Source of the DNA: Huiozyma naganishii CBS 8797
Lineage: Eukaryota > Ascomycota > Saccharomycetes > Saccharomycetales > Saccharomycetaceae
Assembly: GCF_000348985.1 (NCBI RefSeq)
Contig: NC_035931.1
Coordinates: 496,001 to 560,000 of the forward strand
Direction of reading: 5' to 3'
DNA: 64,000 bases
Shown: positions 58,401 to 64,000 of the stretch, piece by piece
Numbering within the stretch: position 1 is the stretch's first letter
How the letters are laid out: each line of letters starts with the position of its first letter
Made by a program: the position numbers and the translations under genes
The notes under the pieces: generated by a model
What the model saw: only the letters and a program-made list of their open reading frames with translations
Databases searched by the model: none
What the model was told of the DNA's origin: nothing

Positions 58401-61086
58401 AGTTGTCACTCAAATCGAATTGTGATGCGTATAATGACAAGTAACCGTAGACTTGCGTCAAAATTTCATCATTCATCAATTTCTTTTCATATTTTTGCAC
58501 AAATCTGACGATAAAATCCTCCCTTTTCTTTAAGTCGAGACGTAATAAAAGACCATATTTTAAGATTTGACTGTACATTAGTAATACAATTCTTCTGTTG
58601 GTGTCAGAATTGCCTAAATTGACAATCACTTCCATTAGGTCACTTAACTGTTCGTTATTAAACATGGAACCTTTCTGTACTAAGTGAAGTCTTGGGAGAA
58701 TATAAGCAAGTGCAAAGGGGGTAGACAACTCCAAAGAGTTTCCAGTATTGCTTTTCACTGAAGCGATTAACTGGGCCAGGTCCGAGCATGTAGGTGGCAG
58801 ACTCGATGATATTATCCCGAGTATTTGTCCAGCCAACTCCAAATCGCCATTAGATATCGTTTTGAAGCCGTCCAAATACCTCAATAAAGGTTGCAAAAAG
58901 CATTCCAGATTTGACAAAACAGAGCTGTTCGTAAACTTTAGAAACGTAAGAGCTGTAAAGCCCAAAGTGACGTCGTGATATTTGGAAAGGGCAATTCTTT
59001 GCCCACTTGCATCATTTTCAACAAACTCACCGCAGACCAACTTTAGGAAATCAATGTACCATTTACTGTCAACACCAGAAAGTAAACTCGAAACCAAGTC
59101 TGAAACTCTCTCATCCACATCGATAGCATTTTGAATGCGCACCTGCCAATCTTCATCTTGACCAATAATCGTTGACTTTCCGTAAGTAGCTTCCGATATT
59201 AAACACTGTTTGGCAAAGTTGATAGCAACAGGTAGAGTACTTCGTAGAACACTATCCTTATTCTCTTTAAGCTCCTCAATTTCCTGCAACAAGTACTGCA
59301 CAAAGTTTTGGAAACTGGGTAATTTCGTTTCCGAGACGTTGGATTCCACTACCTTCGGAACGGTGATTTGGGAACTGTTAGTGTTCGACACCAGTGATCG
59401 ATTCATTCTGAACCAATAAGGATGCAACCCTTTGGTGGACTCTTCAATAATATCAAACCGGTTCGTTTTTAGAGTCCCCCAAATATTCATCAATCTCGCC
59501 TCATGGTCGTCAAAGTCAAAAGTGAAATTGATAAATTTCACGGAAATATATCTAGCAGTCATAAGCACTACCTTTTTTTTTTCATGGTCCAGAGAATTGT
59601 CATTGTTGGCCGCATCACCGCCCAAGGTGGCTTTCAACATTGCTTTAAGTTTCTGCTTTGAAAAGTCTGGTAACTTGTGAAGTTGTCCTAATACGGAAAG
59701 TAATGCCTCTTGGATGCTGTGCCGAAATTCATCCAGGTCGCCACTTAGAGAATCAAATAAAAATTCAACATATGACAAATCTTTAAAGGAGTTGTAATCT
59801 TTGCTCAAGATATCCCCAATGATCTCGTATTGTAACTTTCTCTGTTGAACCGCAGTCGCAAATGATGGAGTCGAAGGTCCTAATTGCAATCGCGGCCATC
59901 CCTCAGAATGCAAATTGTTTCTTATCAGGGAGAGAATCGATGTAGAATAATCAGCTGTTTCGCTTGTACTTCCAGGCAGAAGACTCTTGAAATTGGTTTT
60001 CGCTGTATGACGGATAAATGTTAGACAAATAATTCTCAACTTAACGTCAGAGGAGTGTAGACCGATGGAACAAATCAGTGAAACCTTTTCACGATCGAGT
60101 GTGGCTCTCACACTGCGACTCAATATGGACAAAATTTTGGTTTGCAACGCAGGCTTTACTGGAGGTCTCCCAATCTCTTTATCACCAATGAACAACGAAA
60201 TCAAATAATCGATGAAATCTTCGTCTTCGTAAGGGATCTGCAGCCTCTTTAAAAATTGAAGTGCGCTATCTGAAAGATCACTCGAGTCAGTACTTACCAC
60301 GCAAAGAAACTTTAACAGCAGCTGATCATCAGCGACAAAACCGTTGGTGACAAACTTGAAGATTGCTCTTTTGAAGTTAGAGTGTTGTTCCTTAGTAAAG
60401 GAAACACCAGCAGAATACGTGAAAAATGACACATCAGTAGCACAAAGACCTGGGCAAGAGTACCCTCTTGGAATAGTACCAGTCTGTGGATCTGCTTTAG
60501 CTGACATCAGCAAAAAAAATTTCGTAAAATGATCTAGGAGAAACTTTAGGTCCTTTTCATCCTTCAATTGCAGAAATTCAATTATTTTTTGTTCCTCTGG
60601 CGTTCCCTTCCGCGGAGGTGACCAACTCAGCAGCAATTTGCATAATATGTGAAAGAGTCTTGCAGCTGTGTTTAAAGGCTGAGCCGAGATTCCGTTCATT
60701 ATGTCGGGGATCAACATTTTCTTTTCATCAACATCAACTATTCTATCCACACCTTTGGATGCTAAAAGTGAACTGTATAGCCGTACATTGTCTATCAAGG
60801 CTTGATTATCGCAGTTGGGTAAGGTTGGATTCTTGGCTTGGTCAATCAGCTTTTTAACAGGTAGTTTCATAGCACTTAAAGAGGATAATCTCGATAAAAC
60901 ATGTTTTAGACTTTCAAAGACCGCATTTCGTGTAGAAGCGTACGGTGACGCTAGTTTCAGTAACAGTGGCGCCAAGTACAAGTCTAAACTTGCTTGCAGT
61001 TTTTCCTCTGAATCGGCCAGTGCGATCCGTAGTTCCACTTTCTCGACCAGTTCTAGTTCTTTCTGTTCCGATAACTGAGCACTCAT
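55489..61086 (-). CDS. ECM29: ECM29, proteasome-associated HEAT-repeat scaffold
   Basis: Large adaptor that binds 26S proteasomes, monitors assembly and stabilises or disengages core and regulatory particles under stress. It is 1,865 aa (about 1,868 in S. cerevisiae). It begins MSAQLSEQKELELVEKVELR and is built of HEAT-like helical pairs along its whole length, for example LASPYASTRNAVFESLKHVL near the N-terminus and MGNKEWRIREASTVGLLQLL around residue 1200. A short insertion near residue 1700 (NPTTEGNEAKRAKPN) is basic. It ends MTHELKNVEI. The gene is AT-rich with little codon bias. Placed as YHL030W between OCA5-block genes and GOS1. Confidence 0.95.
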   Translation of the reverse strand: MSAQLSEQKELELVEKVELRIALADSEEKLQASLDLYLAPLLLKLASPYASTRNAVFESLKHVLSRLSSLSAMKLPVKKLIDQAKNPTLPNCDNQALIDNVRLYSSLLASKGVDRIVDVDEKKMLIPDIMNGISAQPLNTAARLFHILCKLLLSWSPPRKGTPEEQKIIEFLQLKDEKDLKFLLDHFTKFFLLMSAKADPQTGTIPRGYSCPGLCATDVSFFTYSAGVSFTKEQHSNFKRAIFKFVTNGFVADDQLLLKFLCVVSTDSSDLSDSALQFLKRLQIPYEDEDFIDYLISLFIGDKEIGRPPVKPALQTKILSILSRSVRATLDREKVSLICSIGLHSSDVKLRIICLTFIRHTAKTNFKSLLPGSTSETADYSTSILSLIRNNLHSEGWPRLQLGPSTPSFATAVQQRKLQYEIIGDILSKDYNSFKDLSYVEFLFDSLSGDLDEFRHSIQEALLSVLGQLHKLPDFSKQKLKAMLKATLGGDAANNDNSLDHEKKKVVLMTARYISVKFINFTFDFDDHEARLMNIWGTLKTNRFDIIEESTKGLHPYWFRMNRSLVSNTNSSQITVPKVVESNVSETKLPSFQNFVQYLLQEIEELKENKDSVLRSTLPVAINFAKQCLISEATYGKSTIIGQDEDWQVRIQNAIDVDERVSDLVSSLLSGVDSKWYIDFLKLVCGEFVENDASGQRIALSKYHDVTLGFTALTFLKFTNSSVLSNLECFLQPLLRYLDGFKTISNGDLELAGQILGIISSSLPPTCSDLAQLIASVKSNTGNSLELSTPFALAYILPRLHLVQKGSMFNNEQLSDLMEVIVNLGNSDTNRRIVLLMYSQILKYGLLLRLDLKKREDFIVRFVQKYEKKLMNDEILTQVYGYLSLYASQFDLSDNFFKDIFATYPSKQIEYLLAAGEALSLVAGGWSSRILLKERDIYGASYAQLELQFKTENSGKVLDQILVACNSTEPAMKKASCIWLLCLTEYLQNNAFLKAKSKDIHLKFMRFLAVNDEFVQDAAARGLSLIYQQGDSDLQEDMVKSLLRSFTDSTKAMALSAGTMSEQTQVFEPDVMNTGDGSISTYKDIMSLASEVGDPSLVYKFMSLAKSSALWSSRRGIAFGLGAILSKSSLEKMLLQDEKTSNKLIPVLYRYKFDPFPSVARSMNDIWNTLITNTSSTVSSYFDVILSALLDGMGNKEWRIREASTVGLLQLLQTQDFEKFSEKLLDLWMMGFRVMDDIKESVREAGTRFVVALAKIFSRSIHSTEGGATERSKMLLDRIVPFLLGLKGIESDAEEVRKFALTTLIDLVKADSKAIRPYSPKLIYEFTLLFSSLEPQVINYLALNSSKYNIDSDLIDIQRKNSVRSSPLFEVIDKLINQADDDMLESLIESAVKAAKSSVGLPSKVAASQVFMLLVRRYALDIKPYSGRLLKVCMTMLEDKNEAVSSVYAASIGYLLKVTSIEKAVKYGKKLVALYFAGTRDNGKKIVGMTIDSILKYSPSQFEDISTIFMPLIFIASNDNDKDNAQLYSKIWSEASRSGSAAVKLYLSEILNLLSGFITSPDFNMRKTCAKTLLAICQSVDRHIADKQIDLLFQLTLNSLQGRTWDGKESLFKALIQLSIFFKEYIVANTTLKAEIDKVVEVEISRSNMKYLKKIVFDYAEYLSETMDLNSSIPIDTYMKIVTAVMNDVDDATSRGSIANPTTEGNEAKRAKPNVAVGEKSSQKNTEKEQFVISILKASVPIYSKGQSSRLFDYIIEHSTNLFSNEKFVYTWKSQVAASEIGMLLLESPVTEVDSTKLFGYWNKVFTVCGKKESILNVKLKLIRFGSTLIKKFPEFRTSVESQLRELSEADPTSRMTHELKNVEI

Positions 61087-61463
61087 AATGCTGGGGCAGA
61101 TGTATTATTTTCCAAGTGAATTTAAGGCAATTCTGCTGTAATTTGAACACTTCGTTGGTTCCCAGACTGGTCAACACACTGTATATGAACCTGACAGATG
61201 GGGAGCAACAGTAACGATTCTCTGCACTCCTCTTCTCGACTGCCCCGATCGCCACTGCATTCGTCTGAGAAGCCGTTAAAAAATAAAAGGTGGGAATATT
61301 AGATCTTCTATAAGCCTTCAGAAAAATAGAAAAAAAGAGAAGAGACAGAAATGAATAGTAGAGATACAAAGCAGCCTTGAAGCATTACGTTTCGCTAAAT
61401 TGTGGGGCAAATACTTCGTAAGACTCCTTGGGAATAGAGCTAACGCAAAGAATTCTGTGAATC
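61087..61463. other. ECM29-GOS1 divergent promoter
   Basis: 377 bp without clear TATA or consensus regulator sites that I can support. I looked for a Rpn4 PACE motif for ECM29 and did not find one. Confidence 0.55.
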
Positions 61464-62126
61464 ATGTCTACGGGGGCCAGCTTTGTTACGGTGAGAGGCC
61501 AGGCGATCTCGCTGGAGACTCAGACGGAGTCTCTATTGTCGCGTTACTCAACATTTGCGCAGACTACCAGCTCTGAGCAGACTGGGCAAGAGAAGAAGCT
61601 CGATGGGCAGCTCGAGAATATACTGCAAAAAAGGCAAGGCGTTATTGACCAGCTGACCCAGATCTGTAAAGACAATGCGTCTGTGTCGGCATCGAAACTG
61701 TCGCAGTTGCAACGCCATAAGGAAACTTTGCAGCAACACTGGCATAATTTCCAAAATATTAGATCGTCCATCCAACAAGAGCGTAACAGATTGAATTTAT
61801 TGTTCTCGGTGAAGAACGACATCGCTCAACATAATAACAATACGGTGGATGATGCTGACGAGTACATTCAAAATGAGACGAGACGGATCGACCAATCGCA
61901 TTCTATAGTAGATCGGCTGATATCACAGGCATGGGAAACCAGAGACCAGTTTTCAGGGCAGAATACTGTACTACACAACGCCAATAACCGGATTCTTTCC
62001 ACTTTACAAAGAGTACCGGGCATCAATCAGGTGATTGGGAAAATAGGCACGAGAAGAAGAAAGAACGCCTTAATATTGGCTTCAATAACCACCGTGTGTA
62101 TACTGATCCTCTTTTTCACTTGGTGA
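61464..62126 (+). CDS. GOS1: GOS1, Golgi v-SNARE (Qb, GS28 family)
   Basis: SNARE for intra-Golgi and retrograde transport, partner of Sed5, Ykt6 and Sft1. It is 220 aa (223 in S. cerevisiae). The N-terminus SFVTVRGQAISLETQTESLL and the run QTTSSEQTGQEKKLDGQLEN match Gos1 closely. The SNARE motif spans about residues 133-195 (DEYIQNETRRIDQSHSIVDR, then LISQAWETRDQF), and a C-terminal anchor is at about residues 203-219 (ALILASITTVCILILFFTW). Convergent with FPS1. Confidence 0.97.
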   Translation: MSTGASFVTVRGQAISLETQTESLLSRYSTFAQTTSSEQTGQEKKLDGQLENILQKRQGVIDQLTQICKDNASVSASKLSQLQRHKETLQQHWHNFQNIRSSIQQERNRLNLLFSVKNDIAQHNNNTVDDADEYIQNETRRIDQSHSIVDRLISQAWETRDQFSGQNTVLHNANNRILSTLQRVPGINQVIGKIGTRRRKNALILASITTVCILILFFTW

Positions 62127-62268
62127 TGAAAGGCTGCAGCATCAGTGTACATACTTCTCTTGAAATGAAGGCAACGTATGACAAAAGGGTGTCGCGACCG
62201 TGACCCTGGTGTATAACTGCAATCGATTAATATTATTAAATGTATAAAATAGGAATGTGCCAACGTTA

Positions 62269-64000
62269 TCATTTCTCATCGTTGGTGGTGGACACAAAAT
62301 TGGGCAGCGATGACGAATCCGTAGACATCATCATCGAATCGCCATCCTCTATAAATGAAGTACCGCCATCCTCCTCCAAAATGGTTGGGATACCACCGTA
62401 ACCCCTGTCTCTTTTCTGGACAGATTTGAATGTAACCGCTTTATTCACAACCTCCTCGTCGATGTCGCTACTATCTGAGTTTTGATGCTTGGCCTTTGTT
62501 TTGGCCTTACCTTTCTTCAAGATACCGTTTGACTCACCAGCTCCGTAATCCTCCATGTTATACTCGTAGTCATCGTCATCAGGCGCATACGAGAATTCGC
62601 TCAGATCGGATGTAGCCCTCTCACGCTTCTTGTACATCCAGCTTGGTCTTCTCATCCAGTACTTCCAGAACTTTTCCTTGTAGACAGTCCAAGGCCAGTT
62701 CACGGGTGACTCATGACCCTGGTAGACGCAGATATCGTACACCAACGCGCCTGTCAATGCACCGAAGATCGGTGCTGTAATTGGCACCCAGAAATAATGG
62801 TGATACCTGATCCATAGCAGTTTCCTATCCATCCCGACAGCATAGAGGGCAAGCCGCGGGCCCAAATCACGGGCAAGATTGATTGCACACGCAGTGGTGT
62901 ACCCCATTGAAGCGTTCAAAATGAAAATGAGGATAAACAACATCAGCGGGAACACATCGGTGGACAGACAGGTGTATGGATCCGTCATGGCAAATATGCA
63001 GGCCTGGAAAACTGCGGTGGCAACGTACTCCGAGGTAAATTGTCTTGCTGACGACAGGTACGGTTTGGGAAATGTGATAAAGTCAGCAGCGACCGCTTGC
63101 TCCAAATGCCAATCCGAGTACAGTTCTATGAACACTCTTTTGTAGAAAATGAATGTGATTAATGCGCCTGCAAATGCTCCGAGTATTTGACCGCACAGGT
63201 AGAAGGGGACTTTCTTTAGGGGGAACCCTCTGAACACCAAGTTACTAATTGTTACCGACGGGTTTAAATGTGCACCGGAGATGGCGGACCCACCAGAACA
63301 GAAGTAGCCCATGACGACGGCGGCCCCCCAACCGAGTGGGATAGCGTCGAACGATCCCGAGGGGGACGGTGTGACCAGTTCCTGCAACGTTCTCACTATG
63401 GTGATCGCGTCATCCAGACTCGTTGGCAAGCTGTCTGTCAGCTTGTTCAAACTGTCATTATATGAAATCTCTGTGGCTCTGGCCCCCAAGTTGACCTGAC
63501 AACAAACGGCAGAACCCAAGAGACACATCACGAGCGTACCTAAAAACTCGGCCAGGAATTCTTTCATGTATGATTGCTTTACGGCGGACCACTTGTTGAT
63601 TGGATGATACGTTGAAGGTAAGACGGTTGGTGTCTGTGGATTCTGGTACAGCGTCTTTGGTTTCACCAGCAGTGGTACATTCAGCGGCGCATCACCATCG
63701 TCATGGTAGGTTGAGTCGTCAGCACCACCGTCACTATTGTGTTCATTATCGTTACCGTTACCGTTACCGTTACCGTTGCTGTTATTTATGTTACCATTGC
63801 TATTGTTGTTGATTGTATCGCGATCATTATAGAAGTCGCCAACGTTCAAGACATTGGCAGTAACTGTGGGAGTTCTTGCCCTCAGTCCACTGTTCCCTCC
63901 ATTACTGTTTCCCTTACTCATGGAGTTGTGGTGTTGCGAATCGACTGCTGTGCTCATGGTAACTTGTGTATTTGGAATCACTTCCTGGATGGGGAACGGC
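62269..64000 (-). CDS. FPS1: FPS1, aquaglyceroporin (N-terminus cut by window edge)
   Basis: Plasma-membrane glycerol channel that closes under hyperosmotic stress through Hog1 and opens on hypo-osmotic shock; also lets arsenite and acetic acid through. The frame stays open to base 64000, reading FPIQEVIP at the edge, which matches an internal Fps1 segment, so the true start is outside the window. The N-terminal regulatory region is present (TVTANVLNVGDFYND; VKPKTLYQNPQTPTVLPSTY). Six helices follow with the Fps1-specific NPS in HLNPSVTIS and NLA in INLARDLGPRL instead of two NPA boxes. The C-terminal regulatory tail has FKSVQKRDRGYGGIPTILEE. It holds a hexanucleotide-coded Asn/Gly repeat. 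The opposite window end encodes PBS2 of the HOG pathway, by chance of windowing. Confidence 0.96.
   Translation of the reverse strand, partial: PFPIQEVIPNTQVTMSTAVDSQHHNSMSKGNSNGGNSGLRARTPTVTANVLNVGDFYNDRDTINNNSNGNINNSNGNGNGNGNDNEHNSDGGADDSTYHDDGDAPLNVPLLVKPKTLYQNPQTPTVLPSTYHPINKWSAVKQSYMKEFLAEFLGTLVMCLLGSAVCCQVNLGARATEISYNDSLNKLTDSLPTSLDDAITIVRTLQELVTPSPSGSFDAIPLGWGAAVVMGYFCSGGSAISGAHLNPSVTISNLVFRGFPLKKVPFYLCGQILGAFAGALITFIFYKRVFIELYSDWHLEQAVAADFITFPKPYLSSARQFTSEYVATAVFQACIFAMTDPYTCLSTDVFPLMLFILIFILNASMGYTTACAINLARDLGPRLALYAVGMDRKLLWIRYHHYFWVPITAPIFGALTGALVYDICVYQGHESPVNWPWTVYKEKFWKYWMRRPSWMYKKRERATSDLSEFSYAPDDDDYEYNMEDYGAGESNGILKKGKAKTKAKHQNSDSSDIDEEVVNKAVTFKSVQKRDRGYGGIPTILEEDGGTSFIEDGDSMMMSTDSSSLPNFVSTTNDEK
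63751..63774. repeat. (GTTACC)4 hexanucleotide repeat within FPS1
   Basis: Four GTTACC units, continuing imperfectly as GTTGCT, encode an Asn-Gly repeat on the minus strand in the disordered N-terminal region. Probably length-variable between strains. Confidence 0.85.

Overview
This window is a piece of nuclear chromosome from a budding yeast of the family Saccharomycetaceae. Evidence: 26 of the 27 protein genes are recognisable as orthologues of named Saccharomyces cerevisiae genes, often in the same local order. The one spliceosomal intron has GTATGT / TACTAAC / CAG signals. CTG reads as leucine at conserved positions, so this is not a CUG-clade yeast. Gene order points to a lineage that diverged after the whole-genome duplication. 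From 16 kb onward, genes that in S. cerevisiae lie on chromosome XII-left (BPT1, SSA2, GPI13, ENT4, UBI4, FPS1) alternate with genes from two other blocks (ACO1-CDC25-ATG39-MRPL15-SPH1-CDC3, then NPR3-SNF6-YHL026C-RIM101-OCA5-ECM29-GOS1). Several expected neighbours are missing. That pattern fits a different outcome of post-duplication gene loss. The genus is not determined; a Kazachstania/Naumovozyma/Nakaseomyces-type yeast is plausible. Comparisons with S. cerevisiae gene order and protein length are from memory.

Layout. 1-1425: 3' part of PBS2, cut by the window edge. 1.8-14.4 kb: CYS4, PTI1, CHO2, an RTS3-like gene, TIF4631 and intron-containing GTR2, colinear with S. cerevisiae YGR155-YGR163 but without MTR3 and NSR1. 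14.4-16.4 kb: an AT-rich stretch without protein genes, holding an intron-containing tRNA-Leu(UAG) at a synteny break. 16.4-36.8 kb: BPT1, ACO1, a small uncharacterised ORF, CDC25, ATG39, MRPL15, SPH1, CDC3, nearly all on the minus strand. 37.4-64 kb: an SSA-type Hsp70, NPR3, GPI13, SNF6, YHL026C, RIM101, OCA5, ENT4, a two-unit UBI4, ECM29, GOS1 and FPS1 (N-terminus cut by the right edge).

These are housekeeping and signalling genes rather than one pathway. Themes that recur are osmotic stress (PBS2, FPS1), TORC1 nutrient signalling (GTR2, NPR3), Ras/cAMP (CDC25), polarity and septin (SPH1, CDC3), vacuole and autophagy (BPT1, ATG39), proteostasis (SSA, UBI4, ECM29), and sulfur and phospholipid metabolism (CYS4, CHO2). 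No mobile element, CRISPR array or transferred bacterial cluster was seen. The most unusual structures are in intergenic DNA. One is a perfect 24-bp inverted repeat with a 13-nt spacer between RIM101 and OCA5. Another is a 28-bp perfect GC-rich palindrome, with a degenerate 8-bp tandem array nearby, upstream of TIF4631. GC content varies strongly by region.
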